This document shows, piece after piece, positions 1 to 7,371 of a DNA stretch of 10,766 nucleotides (its first letter is position 1; the number at the start of each line of letters is the position of its first letter). The notes under the pieces were generated by a model. It was given only the letters and a program-made list of their open reading frames with translations, was not told where the DNA came from and did no database searches. A program made the position numbers and the translations under genes. The stretch covers positions 1-10,766 of the forward strand of contig CAAGAN010000026.1 of assembly GCA_900767825.1 (NCBI GenBank), given 5' to 3'. The DNA comes from Bacilli bacterium. GTDB taxonomy: Bacteria; Bacillota_I; Bacilli_A; RFN20; CAG-826.

Positions 1-206
1 CTGCTTTTCCTTAAAATGGCCATCCAGAAGCGCTGCATGGTGCGTTATAGGGATACATTTGGCTCAAAAGATGCGATGAAATCGAAATAGTTCATCACCC
101 GTTTGCAAATAACGTTTTTAAATTAAATAACGAATTCAAAATTCAAACTAACCGCGGTGAATACCTATTTTCTTTTTTATCAACTTATTCTTTTAGGCTT
201 CATGAA
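1..206. other. Leading region without a supported gene
   Basis: Bases 1 to about 100 are visibly richer in G and C than the AT-rich stretch 101-200 that precedes the glucosidase gene. Plus-strand frame 1 is open from the window edge to a TAG at 88-90 (29 codons), so it could be the tail of an upstream gene, but frame 2 is also open to a TGA at 77-79 and neither peptide is recognisable. On the minus strand, one frame entering from position 1 is open up to an in-frame stop near position 60, but it has no visible start. An 8-base direct repeat, AAATAACG, occurs at 107-114 and 125-132. I see no convincing sigma-70 promoter and no Shine-Dalgarno site for the gene at 207. Confidence 0.3.
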
Positions 207-2315
207 ATGAATTCTCCTAAATCTTTTGCAGTCAAGAATCTAGTAACTGCTAATGATGGAGTAGAAGCAAAAGAAGAAGGGCATGTAGTTATATTTAACT
301 ATAGCAACCTAGAAGTTAGAATTGATGATGAACTAAATTTACAGGCTTTTATTAATGATGAATTAGTTCTTGAATCTTCTTATTTTGAAGAAAAAGAAGA
401 CGAAGAAAACGATTTATCTTTACTAGAAAAAGAGGGGCATGCCTCAAATGAACAAGTTTCTTTTAAAAGAGGCTTAAGAATCAAAAATAATGGACCCGTG
501 TATGGATTAGGTGATAAAGCAGGTCCACTAGATAGACGTGGATATGACTATATAAACTGGAATAGTGATCTTCCTGCTGCCCATACCGAAATGTTTAAAT
601 CCCTATATAAGTCCATTCCTTTTATCACCTTATTTAGAAAAGATAAATCCATCGGGGCATTCTTTGATAATACATATAAAACCTATTTTGATTTCAATAA
701 GAGCGTTAATGATGAAGTTATATATAGCTTCGAAAAAGGTTGCATTGATGCTTATTTCTTTATTGGTTGCCTTAATGATGTAATTTCCGCCTATACGGCT
801 TTAACTGGAAGAAATTCATTGCCTCCAAGGTGGAGTCTAGGAACTGGACAATGTCGTTGGTCCTATATGAATAAAGAAGAAGTAGAAGCAGTAATTGAAG
901 GATATAAAAATGCAGGCATTCCTTTATCTAGCGTCTATCTAGACATTGACTATATGCATAAATATGAAGACTTCACGATTGATGATACTAAATTCCCGAA
1001 TTTCACTACATGGGTCGCCTCAATTAAAGAAAAAGACATACATGTTGTTACTATTATTGATGCCGGAGTCGCTGCTAGAGAAAATTATTTTGTCTATGAA
1101 GAAGGCTTGAAAGGTGATTATTTTTCTAAACAGAATAACAAGATATATCATAACGAAGTTTGGCCAGGGGATTCAGTCTTCCCATCATTTATTAATGAAA
1201 AGACAAAATCGTGGTGGTCTAATCTAGTTGCCTCTTTCTTAAATAATGGAATGGATGGAATCTGGAACGATATGAATGAACCTGCCTCATTTAAAGGGCC
1301 GTTGCCAATGGATGTTGATATGGGTGGGATAAGCCATGAAGAAGCGCATAATGTCTATGGACACTGCATGGATGAAGCTACTTATAATGGATTTATAAAG
1401 GCCAATAAAAGGCCATATGTCATCACTAGGGCTGCCTATGCCGGGACTAGTAGATATTCGACAATGTGGACCGGAGATAATCAATCCATATATTCACATT
1501 TAAGATTATCAATACCTCAATTGTGCTCAATGTCTATATCTGGAGTCGCTAATATCGGAGCCGATATTGGCGGATTTAGCGGAGATGTTACGGAAGAACT
1601 TCTAGTTAAATGGACTGAAGCTTCTATATTCTCTCCTTTATTTAGAAATCATTCTGCATTAGGAAGCAAGCATCAAGAACCATATTTGCTATCTAAGCCA
1701 AATCTAGAAAGATATAGGAAAGCAGTTTTGACTCGTTATGAACTAATACCTACTTTATATGATTTGCTTTACCTTCATACCCAAAATGGGGGTTTAGTGC
1801 TTAGACCATTAGTCTATAATTTCCCAGATGATGAGAATACTTATAATGAAAATAGCGAGATCATGTTAGGGGATAGCTTCCTTTTAGCACCTTCATTGAA
1901 TCCAGGGGAAAAAGTAAGGTCAATTTATTTCCCTGATACTTTCTATTGCTATATTACTGGTGAAAAATTTAGCAAAGGCTACCATTTATTCGATACAAGC
2001 AAGAATATACCTCTATTCATTAGGGATCATTCTTTAGTAGTAGTTAATCCTATTAATACTTTTGATACCAATTTCCCTGATACATTAAGGATATTACATA
2101 CCGGAAACGCATCTGCTTGTTTCCATTATGAAGATAGTGGAGATAGTTTGGATTATCAAAATGGTAAATATAATCTTTATCTAATTAAGCTAGATGAAGC
2201 AAAAGGAATTAGTATTACCCCAATCCATATCGGCATGGAAACAAATTATAAATACATCCAAATCGACTGCATTGATGGGACTAGTTTTGATGCACCATTT
2301 TCACTAGATAATTAG
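207..2315 (+). CDS. Alpha-glucosidase, glycoside hydrolase family 31
   Basis: This 702-residue protein hydrolyses terminal alpha-linked glucose from oligosaccharides with retention of configuration, as known for GH31. It has no signal peptide or membrane segment, so it should act in the cytosol on imported maltose- or isomaltose-type sugars. The order of parts is that of the family: an N-terminal beta-sandwich domain including YGLGDKAGPL (residues 99-108), then a TIM barrel with YLDIDY (substrate aspartates D246 and D248), GIWNDMNEP with the nucleophile D355, MWTGDN with the acid/base D424, GADIGGF (451-457) and FRNHS (479-483), and finally C-terminal beta domains. Length is normal. The ATG at 207 is the only plausible start, since no in-frame Met follows until deep in the N-terminal domain, but no Shine-Dalgarno site precedes it. 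Family assignment is secure. Substrate (alpha-1,4 against alpha-1,6 or another linkage) cannot be read from the sequence. Confidence 0.95.
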   Translation: MNSPKSFAVKNLVTANDGVEAKEEGHVVIFNYSNLEVRIDDELNLQAFINDELVLESSYFEEKEDEENDLSLLEKEGHASNEQVSFKRGLRIKNNGPVYGLGDKAGPLDRRGYDYINWNSDLPAAHTEMFKSLYKSIPFITLFRKDKSIGAFFDNTYKTYFDFNKSVNDEVIYSFEKGCIDAYFFIGCLNDVISAYTALTGRNSLPPRWSLGTGQCRWSYMNKEEVEAVIEGYKNAGIPLSSVYLDIDYMHKYEDFTIDDTKFPNFTTWVASIKEKDIHVVTIIDAGVAARENYFVYEEGLKGDYFSKQNNKIYHNEVWPGDSVFPSFINEKTKSWWSNLVASFLNNGMDGIWNDMNEPASFKGPLPMDVDMGGISHEEAHNVYGHCMDEATYNGFIKANKRPYVITRAAYAGTSRYSTMWTGDNQSIYSHLRLSIPQLCSMSISGVANIGADIGGFSGDVTEELLVKWTEASIFSPLFRNHSALGSKHQEPYLLSKPNLERYRKAVLTRYELIPTLYDLLYLHTQNGGLVLRPLVYNFPDDENTYNENSEIMLGDSFLLAPSLNPGEKVRSIYFPDTFYCYITGEKFSKGYHLFDTSKNIPLFIRDHSLVVVNPINTFDTNFPDTLRILHTGNASACFHYEDSGDSLDYQNGKYNLYLIKLDEAKGISITPIHIGMETNYKYIQIDCIDGTSFDAPFSLDN

Positions 2316-2350
2316 ACATTGTATTAAAATTGCTAATTTGGTTTTGTCTA
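2313..2350. repeat. Inverted repeat between the glucosidase gene and pyrG
   Basis: TAGACA at 2313-2318, which includes the glucosidase stop codon, is matched by TGTCTA at 2345-2350. Inside lies a second small stem, AAATT/AATTT, at 2327-2331 and 2335-2339 with a 3-base loop. It could be a weak terminator (followed by TTTCTT) or a site affecting the pyrG promoter, because the right arm overlaps the proposed -35 box. The stems are short and AT-rich, so chance is possible. Confidence 0.3.
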
Positions 2351-2372
2351 TTTCTTGATTATAGCCTAAAAT
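2344..2372 (+). promoter_or_regulatory. Putative sigma-70-type promoter of pyrG
   Basis: TTGTCT at 2344-2349 (four of six consensus bases) is followed after exactly 17 bases by TAAAAT at 2367-2372 (five of six). Transcription would start near 2379, giving a leader of about 20 bases that contains the pyrG ribosome binding site. I see no run of G at the predicted start and no leader terminator of the kind used for CTP-dependent attenuation of pyrG in Bacillus subtilis. Confidence 0.45.
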
Positions 2373-2389
2373 AAGCGGAGTTTTTGTTT

Positions 2390-2394
2390 GGAGG
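2390..2394 (+). promoter_or_regulatory. Ribosome binding site that fixes the pyrG start
   Basis: GGAGG lies 5 bases before the ATG at 2400. An in-frame TTG at 2388 would lengthen the protein by four residues, but it overlaps this Shine-Dalgarno site and has none of its own. ATG 2400 also puts the conserved P-loop lysine at position 18, as in E. coli CTP synthase. Confidence 0.85.
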
Positions 2395-2399
2395 ATCCT

Positions 2400-4007
2400 A
2401 TGGATACCAAGTTTATATTTGTTACTGGCGGAGTTGTGTCTAGTTTAGGCAAAGGAATATCCGCTTCTAGCCTTGGCTTGCTTTTGAAAAAAAGAGGCTT
2501 TAAGGTCTTTATGCAGAAGTTCGACCCATATTTGAACGTTGACCCAGGCACAATGTCACCTTATCAACATGGTGAAGTCTTTGTTACCGATGATGGAGCC
2601 GAAACTGACCTTGATATTGGTCATTATGAAAGATGGCTTGATGAGAACCTAACAAAGGAATCTTCAGTTACTTCCGGGAAGATTTATTCTTCCGTTATAT
2701 CTAGAGAAAGAAGAGGGGACTATCTAGGTGCTACTATCCAAGTCATCCCACACATTACAAACGAAATTAAGCAAAGGCTTCTTGATGCCGCTAGAGTATC
2801 TAAGGCTGATGTTGTTATTACTGAAATAGGGGGGACAGTAGGTGATATTGAGTCCCTTCCATTCCTAGAAGCCATTAGACAAGCCAGGTTAGAATTTGGC
2901 TATTCTAACACCATGTTTGTCCATAACACTTTGGTTCCTTATCTTAAGACAAGCGAAGAAACAAAAACTAAGCCAACCCAACACTCCGTCAAGGAATTAA
3001 CTGGTTTAGGTATCCAACCAGACGCAATTATCTTAAGAAGTGAAGTCAAGCTAGATAAGCATACAAAAGAAAAAGTATCTTTATTCTGCAATGTGCCTCT
3101 AGAAGGCGTATTTGAAGCCGATGATTGCGAATGCATTTATGATTTGCCAATCGATTTACATGAACAGGGAATCGATGATTATGTTTTAAAGCATTTCGGA
3201 TTAAGTGCAAAAGAACCTGATTTGACTGATTTAAAAAAATTCATATCCAAGATTAAGAATATCAAAGATACCGTCAAGATTGCTCTTGTTGGTAAATATG
3301 TTGAATTAAAAGATGCGTATTTATCAGTATATCAAGCCTTGAAAGCTGCTGGATATGCTCATGATGCCAATGTTGAAATCGAATGGATTAAATCCATGGA
3401 TATCAAAGAAAATAATGTCGATACCTTACTTTCTCATTGTGATGGCATCTTAGTTCCTGGAGGATTTGGTCAAAGAGGATCTGAAGGAAAGATATTAGGT
3501 ATAAAATATGCTAGGGAACATAATGTCCCATTCTTAGGCATTTGCTTAGGTATGCAACTTGCCGTTATTGAATACGCAGAAGATGTATTAGGTATGGAAG
3601 GAGCCAATTCAACCGAATTCGATCCTGAATCCAAATATCCGGTAATTGATATCTTACGTGACCAATATAACGGAATCGATATGGGTGGCACACTTAGATT
3701 AGGTAGTTATGATTGCAAGTTAACAAAAGGCTCTTTAGCCGAAAGTTGCTATAAGAAAGAATTAATTAGAGAAAGACATCGCCATAGGTATGAATTCAAT
3801 TCTAAATTTGCTGAACAATTTGCATCTAGCCATATGAAATTCAGTGGAATAAATCCTCAGACCGGTTTAGTTGAAATCGTTGAATTAGATAACCATCCAT
3901 TCTTTATCGCTAGCCAGTTCCATCCAGAATTCACATCTAGGCCACTAAGACCAAATCCACTGTTTGATCATTTTGTTGGCGCCTCTATTTTGAATAAGAA
4001 CAAATAA
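2400..4007 (+). CDS. pyrG: CTP synthase (glutamine hydrolysing)
   Basis: PyrG makes CTP from UTP, ATP and glutamine, the last step of pyrimidine nucleotide synthesis, in the cytosol as a tetramer. The 535-residue protein has the full two-domain layout. The N-terminal amidoligase domain begins with FVTGGVVSSLGKG (P-loop lysine K18) and carries EIGGTVGDIE (142-151), the Mg-ATP/UTP region. The C-terminal class I glutamine amidotransferase domain shows PGGFGQRG, FLGICLGMQ with the nucleophile C382, and FHPEF with H508 and E510 completing the triad. Length matches the family. The start at 2400 is chosen from the GGAGG site and N-terminal conservation. It follows the glucosidase gene by 84 bases, with a likely promoter of its own, and is followed 19 bases later by the lipid kinase gene, which seems to be transcribed separately. 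Nothing is missing or unusual in the protein. Confidence 0.98.
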   Translation: MDTKFIFVTGGVVSSLGKGISASSLGLLLKKRGFKVFMQKFDPYLNVDPGTMSPYQHGEVFVTDDGAETDLDIGHYERWLDENLTKESSVTSGKIYSSVISRERRGDYLGATIQVIPHITNEIKQRLLDAARVSKADVVITEIGGTVGDIESLPFLEAIRQARLEFGYSNTMFVHNTLVPYLKTSEETKTKPTQHSVKELTGLGIQPDAIILRSEVKLDKHTKEKVSLFCNVPLEGVFEADDCECIYDLPIDLHEQGIDDYVLKHFGLSAKEPDLTDLKKFISKIKNIKDTVKIALVGKYVELKDAYLSVYQALKAAGYAHDANVEIEWIKSMDIKENNVDTLLSHCDGILVPGGFGQRGSEGKILGIKYAREHNVPFLGICLGMQLAVIEYAEDVLGMEGANSTEFDPESKYPVIDILRDQYNGIDMGGTLRLGSYDCKLTKGSLAESCYKKELIRERHRHRYEFNSKFAEQFASSHMKFSGINPQTGLVEIVELDNHPFFIASQFHPEFTSRPLRPNPLFDHFVGASILNKNK

Positions 4008-4019
4008 ATATGATAGAAT
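3990..4019 (+). promoter_or_regulatory. Putative promoter giving a leaderless lipid-kinase mRNA
   Basis: TTGAAT at 3990-3995 and TAGAAT at 4014-4019 are separated by 18 bases. The -10 box ends 7 bases before the ATG at 4027, so transcription would start at or within a base or two of that ATG. The -35 lies inside the end of pyrG. There is no Shine-Dalgarno site in the 19-base gap, which agrees with leaderless initiation. Readthrough from pyrG also remains possible. Confidence 0.45.
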
Positions 4020-4026
4020 TCCCTCT

Positions 4027-4887
4027 ATGAAGAAAGCCTTATGCTTAAGTGCCTCTAATAGTGGCAGGGGGGATAAACAAAAAATCGATAACCTAATTAA
4101 GGATAGATTGTCCAAGGTTTTCGATATTTTTGATTTCGTCAAGATTAATGATATCGATTCTCTTCTATTAAAACTTCCATCAATGCTAGGAGACTATGAT
4201 AGCTTAATAGTTTGTGGAGGAGATGGCACTTTAAATAATGTTATCAATGTTGTTGCTAAATTAGATAAAAGGCCAACACTAGGATATATACCTACTGGAA
4301 CAATGTGTGATTGCGGTTCTATTTTTGGGCTTTCTAGATCGATAAAAAAATCTATAAAAATCATAGAAAATAACTACACGGGTCGCTTCGATTTAGTTAA
4401 TGTCGGTGATAATTATTTTGTATACATGGCTTCATTTGGAGCTTATTCTTCTATCTCCTATGAGACTAAAAGAAAGAAAGTAAAGCAGTTCCATTATTTC
4501 GCCTATTATTTCGCTTCTATTAAAGAGGCATTCAAGAAGACGCGTGTCAATTATTCTTTTAAAATCGAAGAGAAAACATATACAGGGGTCGCTCCTTTTG
4601 TTCTTTTAATGAACGGGAAAAAGGTTGGAGGATTTAAAATTAACAAGAAGTCTTCTCCTAAAGACGGTGTGTTTGAATTATATCTAAGCAAGAATACCAT
4701 TTTTAATGGCCTCCTTTCTTATTTGCCTTTCAAAATCACTAAACCCATATATGCAAAAGAAGTAGAAATATTAGATGCTCCATCCATTTGGTGCCTAGAT
4801 GGGGAAAGAAAAGAAATTAAGGGCAAAATTATTAGAATAATGTCTAAACATATCTCTTTTTATTGCGTTAAATCCTTATCAGAATGA
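4027..4887 (+). CDS. Diacylglycerol/lipid kinase family protein (DagK/YegS type)
   Basis: This 286-residue cytosolic or membrane-peripheral protein belongs to the family that phosphorylates diacylglycerol or related lipids with ATP, usually recycling diacylglycerol into phosphatidic acid. The N-terminal nucleotide-binding half shows CGGDGTLNNV (63-72, key D66) and PTGTMCDCG (89-97). The C-terminal beta-sandwich half shows GGFKI, PKDGVFEL (D213) and LDGE (258-260), all in the family's usual order. Length is normal for the small bacterial members. One deviation stands out: the usual GTxND motif reads GTMCD, with Cys at the Asn position (C94). The start codon is the first ATG after pyrG, and no Shine-Dalgarno site precedes it (see the promoter at 3990-4019). 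It ends in TGA. The exact lipid substrate cannot be told, and an NAD-kinase-like or sphingosine-type relative is less likely given the C-terminal motifs. Confidence 0.88.
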   Translation: MKKALCLSASNSGRGDKQKIDNLIKDRLSKVFDIFDFVKINDIDSLLLKLPSMLGDYDSLIVCGGDGTLNNVINVVAKLDKRPTLGYIPTGTMCDCGSIFGLSRSIKKSIKIIENNYTGRFDLVNVGDNYFVYMASFGAYSSISYETKRKKVKQFHYFAYYFASIKEAFKKTRVNYSFKIEEKTYTGVAPFVLLMNGKKVGGFKINKKSSPKDGVFELYLSKNTIFNGLLSYLPFKITKPIYAKEVEILDAPSIWCLDGERKEIKGKIIRIMSKHISFYCVKSLSE

Positions 4888-4928
4888 ATTTTTAGCCCAC
4901 TTTTGCGTTGATTTTTCTTTTTTCTTTC

Positions 4929-4951
4929 CATTCATTGTTTTACAATGAGTG
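4929..4951 (+). promoter_or_regulatory. Hairpin or palindrome upstream of the membrane-protein gene
   Basis: CATTCATTGT (4929-4938) pairs with ACAATGAGTG (4942-4951) across a TTT loop: ten pairs, one of them G-T. It is not followed by a T-run on the plus strand, nor on the minus strand, so it is not a typical terminator. It ends 17 bases before the GGAGG of the next gene, so it is either a structured 5' leader or an operator. A T-rich tract at 4911-4928 precedes it. TACAAT at 4941-4946 resembles a -10 box but has no matching -35. Confidence 0.45.
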
Positions 4952-4968
4952 TAACGATAACTTGAAGT

Positions 4969-4973
4969 GGAGG
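4969..4973 (+). promoter_or_regulatory. Ribosome binding site of the membrane-protein gene
   Basis: GGAGG lies 7 bases before the ATG at 4981 and supports that start. The predicted protein then begins with MKKK directly before a hydrophobic helix, as expected of a membrane protein N-terminus. Confidence 0.85.
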
Positions 4974-4980
4974 TTATTCT

Positions 4981-7338
4981 ATGAAAAAGAAAGTAACTAT
5001 ATTTTCTATCCTAGGACTTCTATTTTTAGCAGGCGGACTTGTCTTACTCTATTTTTTGCCAACCCTAATGGGAGACAAAGCCTTCTTTAAATCAGATGCC
5101 CTAATTAACTTTGCTAATATTGGCAATGTCTTCTCGGGAATGTTTTCTTCCCTTACCTCGCTAGGTACAATACTTTTTATTTCAGTTTCTGGAGTATTAC
5201 TATTTATCTTGGTATTGCATCTATGCTTCCTGATTGGGAAAAAGCATCCTCTTGCCTTACTTGAATTCATTGGATTCTTAATCGAGGCAGTTATATTTGA
5301 CTATGCAGTAATCGCATTCTTCTACAAAGGATTCTTTACCGAAACCCCATTTGGAACCCATGGCCCATTTGGAGTAAAAGATGGTGGATTAATTGCTTTA
5401 TCCTTAGATTATTTCAATAACAAGGCCTTTGATATTTGGTGGTTCTTATTAACATTAGTTCCAGCTTTATTGATTTTAATTGGTCTTATCTTCTCTTTGA
5501 TTGCTGTTATTGCAGATATTGCATATTGCGCTTCTACTAGCAAGGAAAAAGATAAAGTAGAAGAGAATAAAGCTACTCCAAGCAATGTCTTGGTCGTCCA
5601 TGATGAAGACACTCCTAACCAAGACGATTTCATCTCTGATCTAGAAAAAGCAGATACCCCATCTAACAAAGGAAATGAAGTTGCATCTGCAACTCCAGTT
5701 GGAGATATAACTTCTCGTAACCAAACCCCAGCCTATGGATTAGCTTCTGGCCAATCTATTGCAGGACCATTATTAGTCCAATATATAAATACATATGCAC
5801 CAGAAAATTCCAAGACCGAAGAACCTGCTTCTAAAAAAGGAGCGGTACCTGTATCAGAAATCCAAGGTGCTATATCTGGGGAAAAGCATTTATCTGCAAA
5901 TGATATTAGAAAGATTGTTCATGAAGAACTCTCCAATAAAGAAAAACCAAATACCCCTGTTATAGTTTCTGTTCCTGCTCCTATTACTAACGAAGAGAAA
6001 TCCAAGGGTGTCAGCGCTGAAGAAGTTCGTTCAATATTTGCCGATGAATTAAGCAAAGTCTTTGCAAAAGAAGAAGAAATAATTGTTGAACCAGAACCTC
6101 AAAAATCTTTAACTCCTGAAGATATCAAAAAGATTATTAGGGATGAACTTGATTCCAAAAAGGAAGAAGAAGCACCTAAGGTAGTCGAAAAGATTTCTGA
6201 GCAACCTACATTAAGTGAAAGCGATGTCAGGGAAGTAATCAAACAAGAATTATCTGCATTTAGGACCGAAAACGAAAATATGCAGAAGAAGAAACTTGAG
6301 GAAGAAGAAAACGCCAGGAAAGCCGAGGAAGAAAAAGCCAAGGCACTCCAAGATGCTAGACGCTTTGCTCTTGATCAACTTCGCAAAGAAGAAGAAGAGA
6401 AAAAGAAGCGCTTAGAAGAAGAAAACCTCAAAAAACAAGAAGAGGAAAAACGTCTTGAAGCCTACCGTCTATCCGAAGAAAGAAGGAAGGCTTTGGAAGA
6501 AGAGGTCAAAAAGCCAACTTTGACTGCAACTGATATCAGGCAAATATTCTCCGAAGAATTTGCTAAGCTTCCAAAAGAAGAAACCAAGCCAGTTGAAGAT
6601 AGCAATAAGCTAACTCCTGAAATGATTAGAGAGATAATCAAGCAAGAATTATCTACTTCATCCATTAAGGAAGCTAAAGTTGCTCCAACTAATGTAGTTA
6701 TCAAAGACGAAGTTCCTACTCCTGAACCAAAGAAAGAAGAAGTAGTTCCTCCAACTCCACATATTACAGTAGTAGTAAATAATCCTGCTCCTGCAGTTGA
6801 AAGTAAAAAGGAAGTAATCGAAGAAAAGACAGTCGAGCCTATTAAAAGAGTAGTAGGTGCGGTCAATCCTGATTTACCTCCTCATGATAAGATTATCCGT
6901 ATCCCATTCCCAACTAGGATGCTAGATGCCGATAAGGATATGAAGTCAAATTACAGCGAACTTAAGTCTGAGATACTCTCTTACGGAGTAAAGTCTAGAA
7001 TATCTAATTCAGGCGATACATTCCGTTTACATAAGATTACATTCGTCAAGATTACAATCGCTGGTAAGTCGCTTAAATTATATTTTGGACTCAATCCAAA
7101 AGATTATGCGAATACCCCTCTTCCAGTCCAAGATGTTTCCCATAAAAACATCTATAAGGATATACCTCTTGTCTTCAAGGTAAAATCTGAATTATCACTT
7201 AGAAGGGCAAAGCAATTGATTGCAGATGTCATGGATAAGAATGGACTTGAGCAAGGTAAGATAGTTCCTCATAACTGGGCGGCTGAATTAAAAGATTATA
7301 AGCCTAGCGATAAGGATGATGACCAAGCTGACGAATAA
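4981..7338 (+). CDS. Four-helix membrane protein with repeat-motif and coiled-coil cytoplasmic tail
   Basis: I do not recognise this 785-residue protein as a named family. Four hydrophobic segments lie at about residues 6-27, 61-85, 91-115 and 153-183. The basic N-terminus (MKKK) and even number of helices place the long C-terminal part in the cytoplasm. That tail carries six copies of a 15-residue motif, roughly L-[ST]-x-x-[DE]-[IV]-R-x-I-[IVF]-x-x-E-L-S, starting at residues 304, 344, 377, 411, 514 and 544, separated by acidic, Pro-rich linkers. Between copies 4 and 5, residues about 426-512 form a Glu/Lys/Arg-rich coiled coil. Residues about 636-770 form a compact non-repetitive domain (containing SYGVKSRIS, KSLKLYFGLNPKDY and ELSLRRAKQLIADVM) that, from memory, recurs in other Bacillota and Mollicutes-related proteins of unknown role. 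The last residues are acidic. A scaffold or envelope-organising role is only a guess. The gene has its own ribosome binding site and is followed by a strong terminator. Confidence 0.9.
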   Translation: MKKKVTIFSILGLLFLAGGLVLLYFLPTLMGDKAFFKSDALINFANIGNVFSGMFSSLTSLGTILFISVSGVLLFILVLHLCFLIGKKHPLALLEFIGFLIEAVIFDYAVIAFFYKGFFTETPFGTHGPFGVKDGGLIALSLDYFNNKAFDIWWFLLTLVPALLILIGLIFSLIAVIADIAYCASTSKEKDKVEENKATPSNVLVVHDEDTPNQDDFISDLEKADTPSNKGNEVASATPVGDITSRNQTPAYGLASGQSIAGPLLVQYINTYAPENSKTEEPASKKGAVPVSEIQGAISGEKHLSANDIRKIVHEELSNKEKPNTPVIVSVPAPITNEEKSKGVSAEEVRSIFADELSKVFAKEEEIIVEPEPQKSLTPEDIKKIIRDELDSKKEEEAPKVVEKISEQPTLSESDVREVIKQELSAFRTENENMQKKKLEEEENARKAEEEKAKALQDARRFALDQLRKEEEEKKKRLEEENLKKQEEEKRLEAYRLSEERRKALEEEVKKPTLTATDIRQIFSEEFAKLPKEETKPVEDSNKLTPEMIREIIKQELSTSSIKEAKVAPTNVVIKDEVPTPEPKKEEVVPPTPHITVVVNNPAPAVESKKEVIEEKTVEPIKRVVGAVNPDLPPHDKIIRIPFPTRMLDADKDMKSNYSELKSEILSYGVKSRISNSGDTFRLHKITFVKITIAGKSLKLYFGLNPKDYANTPLPVQDVSHKNIYKDIPLVFKVKSELSLRRAKQLIADVMDKNGLEQGKIVPHNWAAELKDYKPSDKDDDQADE

Positions 7339-7347
7339 ATAAGAAAT

Positions 7348-7371
7348 ACAGGGCACTGCAAGGTGCCCTGT
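7348..7371. terminator. Bidirectional rho-independent terminator between convergent genes
   Basis: ACAGGGCAC (7348-7356) pairs perfectly with GTGCCCTGT (7363-7371) around a 6-base loop, giving a 9-bp GC-rich stem. On the plus strand it is followed by TATTTTATTC. On the minus strand it is followed by TATTTCTTATTTATTC, also T-rich. It starts 10 bases after the membrane-protein stop and its last base falls in the stop codon of the minus-strand guanylate-kinase-like gene, so both converging transcripts should end here. Confidence 0.9.

Noticed and set aside
202..210. Two-codon frame ATG AAA TGA overlapping the glucosidase start
   Set aside because: It overlaps the ATG at 207 in an ATGA arrangement, but it has no ribosome binding site and such short frames arise easily by chance.
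2388..2402. TTG start at 2388 adding four residues to CTP synthase
   Set aside because: It overlaps the GGAGG ribosome binding site of the ATG at 2400 and would shift the conserved N-terminus.
4888..4928. T-rich tract after the lipid kinase gene as an intrinsic terminator
   Set aside because: No stable GC stem precedes the T-runs. The hairpin in this gap (4929-4951) comes after them and is not itself followed by a T-run.
6462..6866. 134-codon minus-strand open frame opposite the membrane-protein tail
   Set aside because: It encodes a Ser/Thr/Leu-rich low-complexity product, the expected antisense shadow of a Glu/Lys/Ala-rich repeat region, and it has no ribosome binding site. The antisense frames at 6099-6341 and 5409-5669 are rejected for the same reason.
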